Shown here: positions 18,121 through 26,600 of the stretch, piece by piece
How the letters are laid out: each line of letters starts with the position of its first letter
Numbering within the stretch: the first letter of the stretch is position 1
Source of the DNA: Ulvibacterium sp.
GTDB lineage: Bacteria > Bacteroidota > Bacteroidia > Flavobacteriales > Flavobacteriaceae
Reading direction: 5' to 3'
NCBI RefSeq assembly: GCF_028285715.1
Contig: NZ_JANQOO010000007.1
Location: forward strand, 62,001-126,000
Length of the DNA stretch: 64,000 nucleotides
Translations under genes and position numbers: made by a program
The notes under the pieces: generated by a model
The model's input: only the letters and a program-made list of their open reading frames with translations
What the model was told of the DNA's origin: nothing
Databases searched by the model: none

Positions 18121-18938
18121 GAATAACCAAAAAACAACTGGAGGAATCCACGGAATACTTAAGGAGCAAAGGTTTTGATTCGCCTGAAATCGGGATTGTA
18201 CTCGGAACGGGGCTGGGAAAATTGGTAGATGCCATAAAGGATCCTATAGTGGCCCACTACAATCATATCCCATTTTTTCCCTTGGCTACCGTAGAATTCC
18301 ATTCCGGCAAACTCATTTTTGGAAAAATAGAGGGCAAAAAAGTGGTAGTCATGCAAGGCCGTTTCCACCTATATGAAGGTTATGATTTTTTGGATGTTAC
18401 CTATCCTATCCGGGTCATGCACCGATTAGGCATTCAAAGATTGTTTATTTCCAATGCCGCGGGGGCTATAAACCTCAACTTTAAAAAGGGGGATATGATG
18501 TTATTGGAAGATCATATCAACCTCCAGGGAGGTTCTCCCTTGGCCTTCAAAAATGTATCCGAGTTTGGAGATCGATTCGTGGATATGAGCGAGCCTTATG
18601 ATTTGGAAATGCGACAAAAATTAACGGCCATAGCAAAAAGGGAGGGGATTTCGTTGCAAAGGGGCGTCTACGCATCGGTAATCGGGCCCCAATTGGAAAC
18701 TAAGGCAGAATACCGCATGCTGCGGATTCTGGGGGCGGATGCGGTTGGAATGAGTACGATTCCCGAAGTAATTGTTGCCAATCATTTACGACTACCCATT
18801 GTAGCCGTATCCGTCCTCACCGATGAATGCGATCCGGACAACTTACAACCTATTAATATACAGGAGATTATAGAGGTTGCCGGAAAAACAGAGCCGAAAA
18901 TGGTAAAACTGTTCGCAGAGTTGATCAAAGAAATTTGA
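18117..18938 (+). CDS. Purine-nucleoside phosphorylase
   Basis: A 273-residue trimeric-type (class II-like) phosphorylase that splits purine nucleosides with phosphate into base and ribose 1-phosphate. The phosphate site GTGLGKL is at residues 30-36 and the SNAAGAIN, YASVIGPQLET, EYRMLRILGADAVGMST and TDECDP motifs follow in order. It overlaps the preceding glycosyltransferase by 4 bases. In arsenosugar clusters a phosphorylase is thought to remove adenine from the 5'-deoxy-5'-dimethylarsinoyl-adenosine intermediate, so this copy may be specialised for that step rather than for salvage. Confidence 0.88.
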   Translation: MRITKKQLEESTEYLRSKGFDSPEIGIVLGTGLGKLVDAIKDPIVAHYNHIPFFPLATVEFHSGKLIFGKIEGKKVVVMQGRFHLYEGYDFLDVTYPIRVMHRLGIQRLFISNAAGAINLNFKKGDMMLLEDHINLQGGSPLAFKNVSEFGDRFVDMSEPYDLEMRQKLTAIAKREGISLQRGVYASVIGPQLETKAEYRMLRILGADAVGMSTIPEVIVANHLRLPIVAVSVLTDECDPDNLQPINIQEIIEVAGKTEPKMVKLFAELIKEI

Positions 18939-18998
18939 CAAATGAAATCGGGGGATATGGAGAGCGGATAATGCTAAAATTGGTAATCCAGATTTCGA

Positions 18999-19703
18999 AT
19001 GAAAGAGAAGTTCCCCAAAATAAGTATTATAGTACCCATTCTAAACGAAGCCGAATATATCGGAAAGCTCCTGTCTTGCCTTCAAGATAAAATTTCACCA
19101 GAACATGTGGAAGAAATTTTGGTGATAGATGGTGGAAGTAGGGACGGTTCCATTAAAATTGCCGAAGGATATAAGGCAACGATAGTACACTCCGAAAAAG
19201 GAAGGGCAAAACAGATGAATTTGGGTGCTCATATGGCCAAGGCCGAAATACTATACTTCCTTCATGCCGATACGCTTCCTCCAGAAAATTTTGTGCTTCA
19301 TATTTTGGAGGCGGTCAAAGACGGATTCCAAGCCGGTTGTTTTCAGATGCGATTTGATAGCAATAGCCGATTTCTAAAGTTCTTTGCTTGGTTTACTCGG
19401 ATCAACCATCAAATTTGTAGGGGAGGCGATCAATCACTTTTTGTCACTAAAAAGCTTTTCTCACGCACCCAAGGTTTTAATGAAGATTACAAAATATACG
19501 AGGACAACGAATTCATAGGACGTCTGTACAAAAAAACCAGGTTTAGGGTACTTCCGCTAAAAGTAAAAACTTCGGCACGAAGATATGAAAAGATGGGGGC
19601 CATCCGCTTACAATACCACTTTGGGGTAATTCATCTTAAAAATTATTTGGGAGCAGGACCAGATCAACTCTATGAGTATTACAAAAGAAAAATCCCAATA
19701 TAG
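18999..19703 (+). CDS. TIGR04283-type arsenosugar-associated glycosyltransferase family 2 protein
   Basis: A 234-residue GT2 enzyme. It has the N-terminal SIIVPILNEAEYI strand, the nucleotide-binding VIDGGSRDGS at about residues 44-53, and the metal-binding FLHADT (DxD-like) at about residue 85. The ICRGGDQSLFV and YEDNEFIGRL motifs are characteristic of the TIGR04283 subgroup. It is 60 bases after the phosphorylase. Together with the TIGR04282-type gene it marks an arsenosugar pathway; arsM and arsS are not in the window. Confidence 0.85.
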   Translation: MKEKFPKISIIVPILNEAEYIGKLLSCLQDKISPEHVEEILVIDGGSRDGSIKIAEGYKATIVHSEKGRAKQMNLGAHMAKAEILYFLHADTLPPENFVLHILEAVKDGFQAGCFQMRFDSNSRFLKFFAWFTRINHQICRGGDQSLFVTKKLFSRTQGFNEDYKIYEDNEFIGRLYKKTRFRVLPLKVKTSARRYEKMGAIRLQYHFGVIHLKNYLGAGPDQLYEYYKRKIPI

Positions 19704-19766
19704 ATGCATATTTGGGATATCGGGTCAAACCGCTACAAAACCACAAAAAATCAAAAAATCGGGTAG

Positions 19767-19789
19767 TTGACCGAAAATGACTATTTTTG
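19767..19789 (+). promoter_or_regulatory. Operator-like site upstream of the AraC-type regulator gene
   Basis: The 23-base site begins TTGACCGAAAA and ends ATTTTTG. It matches the site at 20731-20753 at 20 of 23 positions. In both places TATCTTGCC lies exactly 57 bases downstream, counted start to start. The core CCGAAAA...TTTTTGG is a near-palindrome. It is a likely binding site for the AraC protein encoded at 19836. Confidence 0.6.
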
Positions 19790-19835
19790 GTGAAAACCAC
19801 AATTCCAAGGTACATTTTCCTCTTATCTTGCCTTT

Positions 19836-20702
19836 ATGAAAGTAGTACCACAAGCCTTTTATCAGAATTCGAAGATTGAAAAAATACTTTGGGATGGACT
19901 TTCCTGTGCTTTGGAAAAAACGGTGTCCCATACGGACACACAAAATCAAAGGTATCTCGCATCACATGCCATTACCCTTGTCCGGAACGGCAAACTGCAG
20001 ATAGAGACTTATGAAGGAAAAGTGCGGGTCGTCCAAAAAAATGAACTGATTCTCTTGCCCAAGGGAATGTACATGATTTCCGATATCATCCCTAAGAATG
20101 ACTTCTTTAATGCTATGGTTTTTTTCTTTGATGATGACGTTTGTGACGCTTTTCTATCCAATTTTGAACAGTTGGATTCCAAAAAAGTTTTTGGAACACT
20201 ACGTATCGATTTTAATGAGGACCTACGATTGTTTACGGACACCCTGACCAGTCTTTACAAGGGTAGAAATCAAAACCAGTTTACGCGGGCAAAACTTATT
20301 GAGTTCCTTCATTTAATAGCACTTTCCAAACAGGGAAAAGATTTTATTAATCGGCTACAATCCTTAAAGGCAAGGGAACGAAAAAGTATTCGGTCCTTCA
20401 TGGAGGAACATTTTGATAAGCCCTTGGATATAGACGATTATGCTTACTTGACCGGAAGAAGTGTGTCCACCTTCCAACGGGATTTCAAGCGTAGGTTCCA
20501 TATCTCACCCAAAAAGTGGTTGATACAAAAACGCTTGGACAAAGCGGCCCTCCTTTTGCGCACCACCGCTAATTCGGTAAATGCAATTACTGTGGAAGTG
20601 GGTTACGAAAACACCTCCCATTTCATAAAGGCTTTCCACAAGAACTTTGGAATTTCGCCCAAACAATATCAGATTCAGTATCGCAAGAATGCCTTGATCT
20701 AG
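19836..20702 (+). CDS. AraC-family transcriptional regulator
   Basis: A 288-residue regulator with an N-terminal cupin-like effector domain (about residues 10-170) and a C-terminal double helix-turn-helix (about 185-285). The signature VSTFQRDFKRRFHISPKKW and the second-helix pattern ITVEVGYENTSHFIKAFHKNFGISPKQY are clear. Paired operator-like sites precede this gene and the dehydrogenase gene 108 bases downstream, so it probably controls itself and that gene. The effector is unknown, perhaps a hydroxy acid or aldehyde. Confidence 0.9.
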   Translation: MKVVPQAFYQNSKIEKILWDGLSCALEKTVSHTDTQNQRYLASHAITLVRNGKLQIETYEGKVRVVQKNELILLPKGMYMISDIIPKNDFFNAMVFFFDDDVCDAFLSNFEQLDSKKVFGTLRIDFNEDLRLFTDTLTSLYKGRNQNQFTRAKLIEFLHLIALSKQGKDFINRLQSLKARERKSIRSFMEEHFDKPLDIDDYAYLTGRSVSTFQRDFKRRFHISPKKWLIQKRLDKAALLLRTTANSVNAITVEVGYENTSHFIKAFHKNFGISPKQYQIQYRKNALI

Positions 20703-20730
20703 AGCTTTTATCAAACACTCCCACATGGTT

Positions 20731-20753
20731 TTGACCGAAAACCACCATTTTTG
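20731..20753 (+). promoter_or_regulatory. Second operator-like site, upstream of the dehydrogenase gene
   Basis: Same 23-base pattern as at 19767-19789, differing at three positions, with TATCTTGCC again 57 bases downstream (20788-20796) and the dehydrogenase ATG at 20811. Conservation of both sequence and spacing argues for a functional regulator site rather than chance. Confidence 0.6.
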
Positions 20754-20810
20754 AAATATTCAAGGATTTAGCGGTCCCGGTTACACCTATCTTGCCCCAA
20801 AATCATAAAA

Positions 20811-21695
20811 ATGGAAAACATAGGATTTATAGGATTGGGTATTATGGGGAGTCGTATGGCCCGTAATCTTCAAGAACAAGGATATCGATTAACTGTATAT
20901 AACCGTACAAAGAGTAAGGCCCAACATCTACTTGACCAAGGCGCAAAATGGGCGGATTCCCCTAAAGAAGTAGTTCAAGATACTACTATAATCATTACCA
21001 TGCTGTCAACCCCAGAGGCAATACGGGAGATGGCATTGGGAAGAAATGGATTTTTGAAGGCCATGCAAACCAAAAATATCTGGATGAACTGTAGTACGGT
21101 AAATCCTTCCTTCGCCCAGGAGATGGCAGCTAAGGCCAAAGAAAAGGGGATTGTTTACATAGATGCCCCAGTTGCTGGTACCAAAGGACCCGCCGAAAAA
21201 GGGGAATTGGTTTTCTTGGTAAGCGGAGACAGTGATACAATGGCAAAGCTTAATCCTGTAATGCTGATTATGGGCAAAAAAATCATCCCTCTTGGCAGTA
21301 TAGGACAGGGGTCCAATATGAAAATGCTCATCAACCTTTTATTGGCCCAATCCATGTTGGCCTTCAGCGAGGCCATGGTACTGGGACAAGAAATGGGGCT
21401 CCCCGAGGAAACTCTTTTTAATGTGCTTTTAAATGTTCCCGTTACAGCACCATTTTTGGGTGCTATACGTCCCAAAATGGAAAATGGGGATTATGAACCA
21501 AATTTCCCATTACAGTGGATGCAAAAAGATATGCACTTGGCTTCACTAACGGCTTACGAACGCAACGTAGCCATGCCTTCACTTAATATTGCCAAAGAAA
21601 TCTTTGCCTTGGCCAAACAATACGGGTATGGGACGAAAGATTTTTCGTCTATATACGACTACCTAAAAATTAACAATGCAAATGACAACTACTAA
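20811..21695 (+). CDS. NADPH-type beta-hydroxyacid dehydrogenase (3-hydroxyisobutyrate dehydrogenase / GLYR family)
   Basis: A 294-residue reductase with a Rossmann GLGIMG motif at residues 8-13, then NRT at residues 31-33, which favours NADPH over NADH. The substrate motif DAPVAGTKGPAEKG is at about residues 119-131, and the catalytic lysine is K171 in GSNMKMLIN. Family members reduce small aldehydes such as succinic semialdehyde and glyoxylate, or oxidise 3-hydroxyisobutyrate and tartronate semialdehyde. A divergent detail is the second Asn of the usual NN pair, which reads IN. An AraC gene lies upstream with shared operators. Confidence 0.88.
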   Translation: MENIGFIGLGIMGSRMARNLQEQGYRLTVYNRTKSKAQHLLDQGAKWADSPKEVVQDTTIIITMLSTPEAIREMALGRNGFLKAMQTKNIWMNCSTVNPSFAQEMAAKAKEKGIVYIDAPVAGTKGPAEKGELVFLVSGDSDTMAKLNPVMLIMGKKIIPLGSIGQGSNMKMLINLLLAQSMLAFSEAMVLGQEMGLPEETLFNVLLNVPVTAPFLGAIRPKMENGDYEPNFPLQWMQKDMHLASLTAYERNVAMPSLNIAKEIFALAKQYGYGTKDFSSIYDYLKINNANDNY

Positions 21696-21705
21696 ATTTT
21701 TACCA

Positions 21706-22479
21706 ATGAGGACAAAAACAGTTTTTACGTATTTCTTGATGATGCTATTCACGCTATCCATCAAGGCTCAGGATGCAAAACAATTAATAACGGATATGAT
21801 AGAAACAGTAGGTGGAAAAGCCAGTTTCTATAAACTAAAAAATGTAAGTTACGATTATGAATACATTAACCCCAAGGCTCCCATGACCTTGAAAAGTCAT
21901 GAAACCTATGTGTTTCATAAAGAAAAATCATATGCCGCCTATTCCGTAAATACTGTCACGGCTCCCAATGGTCAGAAGGTCGTTGAGGGTTATGATGGTA
22001 CTAATGCCTGGGTTACCATGGATGGAAAACTATCGGACGATGCGCAGGCCAACAACTTTGCCCGTTTTATGCGCAAGACCAATTATTATTGGTTCTCCAT
22101 GTTCTTTAAACTATTGGACAATGGGGTAAACCATGAGTATTTGGGTTCGAAAACCGTAGATGGAAAGGCCTATGACAAGGTTAAAGTGACCTTTGGCAAT
22201 AACGTGGGCGATGCACAGGACATTTATGTGCTATTTATCAATCGGGAAACTAAATTGGTAGATCAGTTTCTATTTACCGTAATGAGCTTTCAAATGGCCG
22301 AACCTCAGCTTATGGTTATGGAATATGAAACAATCGACGGTATTCAAATTGGAAGTAAAAGAAAGTATATAGAGGCCGATTGGGAAGGCAATATCAAGGG
22401 GAAGCAATGGGTAACCACCAATTGGACCAACATCGAGTTCAATACTGATGTGGATACGTCTTTATTTGAACGGCCATAG
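21706..22479 (+). CDS. Secreted DUF6503-like protein
   Basis: A 257-residue protein with a signal peptide starting MRTKTVFTYFLMM and cleaved after SIKA. An upstream in-frame ATG at 21676 would overlap the dehydrogenase gene and give a poorer signal peptide, so 21706 is preferred. The body is beta-rich with YDGTNAWVTMDGK and KVTFGNNVGDAQDIYVLFINRET, resembling the DUF6503 group and, more distantly, LolA-like lipid carriers. It lies 10 bases after the dehydrogenase gene and is followed by a good terminator. No function is known to me. Confidence 0.65.
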   Translation: MRTKTVFTYFLMMLFTLSIKAQDAKQLITDMIETVGGKASFYKLKNVSYDYEYINPKAPMTLKSHETYVFHKEKSYAAYSVNTVTAPNGQKVVEGYDGTNAWVTMDGKLSDDAQANNFARFMRKTNYYWFSMFFKLLDNGVNHEYLGSKTVDGKAYDKVKVTFGNNVGDAQDIYVLFINRETKLVDQFLFTVMSFQMAEPQLMVMEYETIDGIQIGSKRKYIEADWEGNIKGKQWVTTNWTNIEFNTDVDTSLFERP

Positions 22480-22487
22480 GATTTAAC

Positions 22488-22525
22488 AAGGCCTTATTCG
22501 TTAGTTATTGCCGAATAGGGCCTTT
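22488..22525. terminator. Bidirectional intrinsic terminator between convergent genes
   Basis: Arms AAGGCCTTATTCG (22488-22500) and CGAATAGGGCCTTT (22512-22525) pair over 12 bases with one mismatch, around an 11-base loop. The flanks are A-rich and T-rich. It lies between the DUF6503-like gene and the convergent amidase gene. Confidence 0.75.
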
Positions 22526-22526
22526 G

Positions 22527-23579
22527 TCACTCTCCTTCATAATCCAGCAATATCCCTTCAGAAATCCATTTAGCCAGTGCCTGCCTGTTATCAGGGTCCA
22601 AAATTCTACGTTGGTCCTTTTTGTTACGGATATTGCCGATTTCGATATAGGCCATGGCCGGATGTGTCTTCTTTACCAGGTACAACGATGTGCGGTCGCT
22701 AAAAGTACCAGAATAGGTACGATTGGGTTGGAACTTCTTGTACTTTGCCTGAAACGTCTTATGGATACTCTCTGCTAGTTTCTTTCCGTTCTTGCTCTTT
22801 TCATGATGGTAGAAAAACACATCGATATTCTGCCCTTTACTGCGGCTATCCACATGGGTTACAATAAGGCGTTGATACTTTCCCTTATTTTTTAGGTACA
22901 ACTTGTTGACCGCTTCCACGCGTTGTTTCAATCGGGCTACATGGTTCAAGGGGATGGTCTCTTTGGGATAATTCACCTCGTCCCTATCGATTTCCAGAAT
23001 ACGATCGTCCCGGATACCATCATCGGGATCACGTATTATGATATGTACAGTAGCTCCATGCGCTATCAACTCCCTAGCCAACCGCAGAGTAACATCATAG
23101 GCGTACTCATCCTCAGCAATCGACTTCCCGCGATAAACAGCCATAGCTCCCGGATCTGGCCCCCCATGACCAGAGACCAAATAATAGATTGTCCCTTTTA
23201 AACGTTCACTTTTGGGAAGTACCAAAGCATGTTTTTTGCCAAAAATGGAAAATTCCTTCCCTTTCACTTCTTTGATTTTAGTGGATTGTTCTTGAATGGA
23301 GTCTACAACCGAAACCGTATCCACAAGAATTGGTGGAATTATATAACTTCTTCCCTCGTACAGGTGCACGCTGTCCCTAAGATTATCCATATTCAAGGCA
23401 ATGAAATCATCATAAGCCTCATAAGGGTTCATGCCTTGTTTTCGTAATAGGGAAAGTATTCCATCCCCTTTTTGGGCTATAATGGTGGACAAGGAATCCT
23501 GCCCATTGGCACCATGGGTTCCATAATAGAGCATGACCAACAAGGGTAAAAAACAAAACCTCTTCAAAAGAAAAACCAT
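22527..23579 (-). CDS. N-acetylmuramoyl-L-alanine amidase (Amidase_3) with LysM-like N-terminus
   Basis: A 350-residue secreted peptidoglycan amidase. The start MVFLLKRFCFLPLLV gives a proper signal peptide; an upstream ATG at 23624 would add 15 residues. Residues of about 30-85 resemble a LysM domain (GDGILSLLRKQGMNPYEAY...YEGRSYIIP). The catalytic zinc ligands are seen in GHGGPDPGA (His), THVDSR (His) and the carboxylates AEDEYAYD and YIEIGN. It cuts the amide bond between MurNAc and L-Ala, probably in cell division or recycling. Confidence 0.85.
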   Translation of the reverse strand: MVFLLKRFCFLPLLVMLYYGTHGANGQDSLSTIIAQKGDGILSLLRKQGMNPYEAYDDFIALNMDNLRDSVHLYEGRSYIIPPILVDTVSVVDSIQEQSTKIKEVKGKEFSIFGKKHALVLPKSERLKGTIYYLVSGHGGPDPGAMAVYRGKSIAEDEYAYDVTLRLARELIAHGATVHIIIRDPDDGIRDDRILEIDRDEVNYPKETIPLNHVARLKQRVEAVNKLYLKNKGKYQRLIVTHVDSRSKGQNIDVFFYHHEKSKNGKKLAESIHKTFQAKYKKFQPNRTYSGTFSDRTSLYLVKKTHPAMAYIEIGNIRNKKDQRRILDPDNRQALAKWISEGILLDYEGE

Positions 23580-23639
23580 GACTATTTCAGTTTCTCGAAA
23601 TAAAAAATCAAAAACAATGCCCAAAAGGCCAACACCTTA

Positions 23640-23647
23640 CAAAATTA
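23640..23647 (-). promoter_or_regulatory. Candidate -7 box of the amidase gene
   Basis: On the minus strand this reads TAATTTTG, an exact TAnnTTTG match. A minus-strand TTG (plus-strand CAA at 23671-23673) lies 23 bases upstream of it, near the upper limit of normal spacing. It would start transcripts about 55 bases before the preferred ATG at 23579. Confidence 0.45.
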
Positions 23648-23893
23648 GGCAACGCAAAATACCATGAAACCAAGAGAAGAAAGATTTGTCAACGATTTAT
23701 TTAACAATGAGCTCGTAAATCCAAGCTTGGGAATTGGTAATACATAGTCACGGTATCAGCAACATTCTTTTCGAATTCCTTAACCATTTCATTGCATTCC
23801 AGGCTTTGAAACAAGATTCCATTCCTGTAATTTCTCTCCCGTTTTTCTGACTAAGAAACTGAAAAAAGACATACTAATCCTAAGAACAAAAAT

Positions 23894-24886
23894 ATGAGAA
23901 TAGCAATTAACGGTATGGGGCGTATAGGTCGTGCCGCCCTAAAGGTTATCAATGAAACCCCTGGACTTGAAGTTGTGGCGGTTAACGATATAGTTTCCAT
24001 CGAAAACACAGCCTATTTGTTAAAATACGACACGGTATATGGAGTTTACGAAAAAGAGGTTTCGCATAAGGACGATGTACTCCTGGTTGATGGGCAGCAA
24101 ATCCAGTACACGTCTATTAAGACCCCCGAAGAATTGCCCTGGGCAGCACAAAAAGTGGATTTGGTGATAGAAAGTACAGGGGTTTTTACCTTGGGCGAGG
24201 ATGCGGAAAGGCATATCAAGGCCGGGGCCAAAACGGTGGTGATATCCGCACCGACAAAAAGTACCGATACCCCAACTGTGGTCCATGGCGTAAATTCACA
24301 GGATGGAAATACCCGTGTATTTTCATGCGCTAGTTGCACCACAAACAATATCAGTCCCGTTGTAGAGGTATTGGGCAGAAGGATAGGTATAAAAAAGGCC
24401 ATTATGACCACAGTGCACGCATATACCGCATCCCAGGGTATTGTTGATGCTCCCTCCAAAAAGAACTTTAGGATGGGAAGGGCAGGAGCCCAAAACTTAA
24501 TCCCAACGACCACAGGGGCCGCTATTGCTACGACGAAGGCATTACCGGAATATGCCGGAAAGTTTGATGGGGTTGCCATTCGGGTCCCGGTTCCCGTAGG
24601 TTCCATATCGGATATGGTCTTCGTTATGGAAAGACCGGTAACTGTAGAAGAGGTAAATCAAATTATGGAAGAAGAGGCGAAAACGGAACGTTATACCCAT
24701 GTTTTGGACACTACTACAGAACCTATAGTTTCTTCGGATATTATCAAGAGCCCCTATGCTTCTACAGTAGATCTAAGCATGACCCGTGTAGTGGATGGCG
24801 ACCTACTGAAGGTAATGACCTGGTATGATAATGAATGGGGCTTTACCAATCAAATGATCCGTCAAATTTTAGAGCTAAAAAATTAA
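23894..24886 (+). CDS. gap: Type I glyceraldehyde-3-phosphate dehydrogenase (divergent form)
   Basis: A 330-residue NAD-dependent dehydrogenase with GxGRIGR at the N-terminus, D32 typical of NAD preference, catalytic C148 in SCASCTTN and H175 in TTVHAYT. The segment after it (TASQGIVDAPSKKNFRMGRAG) differs from the usual bacterial YTxDQxxxDxPHKD and looks closer to the form seen in haloarchaea and some Bacteroidota. It may be the glycolytic enzyme or a paralog with a distinct direction or substrate. A strong terminator follows; it is monocistronic. Confidence 0.9.
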   Translation: MRIAINGMGRIGRAALKVINETPGLEVVAVNDIVSIENTAYLLKYDTVYGVYEKEVSHKDDVLLVDGQQIQYTSIKTPEELPWAAQKVDLVIESTGVFTLGEDAERHIKAGAKTVVISAPTKSTDTPTVVHGVNSQDGNTRVFSCASCTTNNISPVVEVLGRRIGIKKAIMTTVHAYTASQGIVDAPSKKNFRMGRAGAQNLIPTTTGAAIATTKALPEYAGKFDGVAIRVPVPVGSISDMVFVMERPVTVEEVNQIMEEEAKTERYTHVLDTTTEPIVSSDIIKSPYASTVDLSMTRVVDGDLLKVMTWYDNEWGFTNQMIRQILELKN

Positions 24887-24894
24887 TATATGCC

Positions 24895-24920
24895 AAAAAG
24901 CCGGCCTAGGCCGGCTTTTT
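24895..24920. terminator. Intrinsic terminator after the GAPDH gene
   Basis: A perfect 26-base palindrome: A-run, GCCGGCC, TA, GGCCGGC, T-run. It can act on both strands and lies 9 bases after the stop codon. Confidence 0.88.
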
Positions 24921-24945
24921 GTTATCAATATATTTTAGGGTAGCC

Positions 24946-24953
24946 TATATTTG
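24946..24953 (+). promoter_or_regulatory. Candidate -7 box of the antiporter-glutaredoxin genes
   Basis: TATATTTG matches the TAnnTTTG consensus exactly, 67 bases before the ATG at 25021. A TTG at 24919-24921 is 24 bases upstream, slightly long for a -33 element. Confidence 0.4.
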
Positions 24954-25020
24954 TGTTATATGCCCTTTTAAGCATTTAGGCTAATGTGCTGCCGGGCAAT
25001 AATTCAAACTGGCTTTTTAA

Positions 25021-26208
25021 ATGCAACACCATATCCTTATTAACATCTGTGCCATTTTTGGAGTGGCTACGGCGGTAATTATTATTTGTAAATTCCTCAA
25101 GGTACGTTATATCATTGGCTATTTGATAACCGGTGTACTCTTGAGTCCCAATACCAGCAAATATTTCGCTGATATGGAAGAGGTAGAAGTCTATGCGGAA
25201 ATCGGTATTATTCTACTATTGTTTACCGTGGGTCTGGAATTTTCGTTCACCAACCTAAAGCGAATTAAAAATTATGTGCTCGTTGGCGGTGCATCCCAGG
25301 TATTCTTTACCATTATCCTTACCTCAATACTCATTTGGACCTTAATGCGACCTTCAGTGGAAGAAAGCATTTTTTGGGGATTTTTGTATGCTTTGAGTAG
25401 TACGGCAATTGTAGTTAAGGTACTTCAGGACAACAATAAGATCAATACCCCGCATGGAAAGTTTATACTGGCCATTCTACTCTTTCAGGATATTATGATC
25501 GTTCCCCTGATGTTGTTTACTCCTATTTTGGCTGGTGCCGGCGGCAATGTGGGCGAGGAATTGTTGTGGTTGTCAGGAAAGTTGATCCTTATGGGAGGAA
25601 TAGCCTATGTACTGGCTCAATTCGTTATTCCCTTCTTTTTAAAGACTGTAATGAAAATCCAAAGTCAGGAGGTTTTTTTAATCGCCACGGTGTTTATAGT
25701 TACTGGTATTGCATTGCTTACAGAGGAATTGGGACTCTCCTTGGCCTTGGGCGCTTTTATAGCGGGACTCATCATTGCGGAAACCGACTACAACCGAATG
25801 GCCATTTCCTGCTTTTTACCCTTTAGATACGTGTTTATGAGCTTTTTCTTTATATCCATGGGAATGTTATTGGATTATCAAATCTTCTTGACCGACACCT
25901 TGTGGATTGTTTTTTGGTTCTTCTTTGCCCTTTTGGTCAAGGCTATTGCAGGTATATTGGCCGTAAAAGTTATGAAACTGGAATGGAAGACGGCAATTGC
26001 CGTAGGGTTCTCCATAGCCCAAATCGGGGAGTTTTCATTTGTCCTGGCGCAAAGTGGTCTGAAGTATGAGTTAATAAGCCAGAACAACTACCAAATATTC
26101 CTTGCGGTGTCTATCTTGTTGATGTCATTTACCCCATTTGTCGTGTCCAATGCGGAAAAGATTCCCCAATTGATAGCGAACCCTTTAAAACCAAAATCCA
26201 ATGCCTAG
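25021..26208 (+). CDS. Kef/CPA2-type monovalent cation:proton antiporter
   Basis: A 395-residue membrane protein with about 11-12 helices across the whole length. The CPA2 motifs are LLLFTVGLEFSFTNLKRI, the ALSSTAIVVKVL segment, FQDIMIVPLM with the ion-binding Asp, and LGAFIAGLIIAETDY. Compared with KefB and KefC it lacks the C-terminal TrkA_N (RCK) regulatory domain, so nucleotide gating is not expected within this chain. Its last 8 bases overlap a glutaredoxin-like gene, which may supply redox control. Likely roles are potassium or sodium efflux and pH balance. Confidence 0.9.
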   Translation: MQHHILINICAIFGVATAVIIICKFLKVRYIIGYLITGVLLSPNTSKYFADMEEVEVYAEIGIILLLFTVGLEFSFTNLKRIKNYVLVGGASQVFFTIILTSILIWTLMRPSVEESIFWGFLYALSSTAIVVKVLQDNNKINTPHGKFILAILLFQDIMIVPLMLFTPILAGAGGNVGEELLWLSGKLILMGGIAYVLAQFVIPFFLKTVMKIQSQEVFLIATVFIVTGIALLTEELGLSLALGAFIAGLIIAETDYNRMAISCFLPFRYVFMSFFFISMGMLLDYQIFLTDTLWIVFWFFFALLVKAIAGILAVKVMKLEWKTAIAVGFSIAQIGEFSFVLAQSGLKYELISQNNYQIFLAVSILLMSFTPFVVSNAEKIPQLIANPLKPKSNA

Positions 26209-26455
26209 TCTAAAACTTTACGGGGCCGATTGGTGTATGAAGTCGGCCAATCTTAGAAATTACCTGCAATCCATTTGGGTTGAATTCGAGGACTTCAACG
26301 TGGAAACCGATGCGGCCGCCGAAAACACGGTACGGGCCTTGTATGATGGTGCATTAAAGTTTCCAACGGTAACCTATGGGACAGAATTCCTTAAAAATCC
26401 TACTACAAGTGAACTAAAAACATTTCTGGAAAAGCATGGATTGCTGGACGCCTAG
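26201..26455 (+). CDS. Glutaredoxin-like protein with CxxS active site
   Basis: An 84-residue thioredoxin-fold protein with the glutaredoxin order: strand, WCMKS (C12 to S15), helix, and the cis-proline loop FPTVTYG near residue 56. The second active-site cysteine is Ser, so it is a monothiol (CxxS) form able to mix disulfides but not to reduce them alone. Its start overlaps the antiporter gene by 8 bases, so the two proteins are made together. A control link between thiol state and ion flux is attractive but inferred. Confidence 0.82.
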   Translation: MPSLKLYGADWCMKSANLRNYLQSIWVEFEDFNVETDAAAENTVRALYDGALKFPTVTYGTEFLKNPTTSELKTFLEKHGLLDA

Positions 26456-26600
26456 GAAAGTCCTATTCTGTCCGGGCATGAATACCTTCATGACCTTATC
26501 CATAAGGGTCTGTTGTCCCTGAAAAACTCCAAGGCTCAAACTAAATTGCTCACGGGATGTAAGCCAAGAAAAAAACCGATGATAAAAAAGGTTGTGAATG

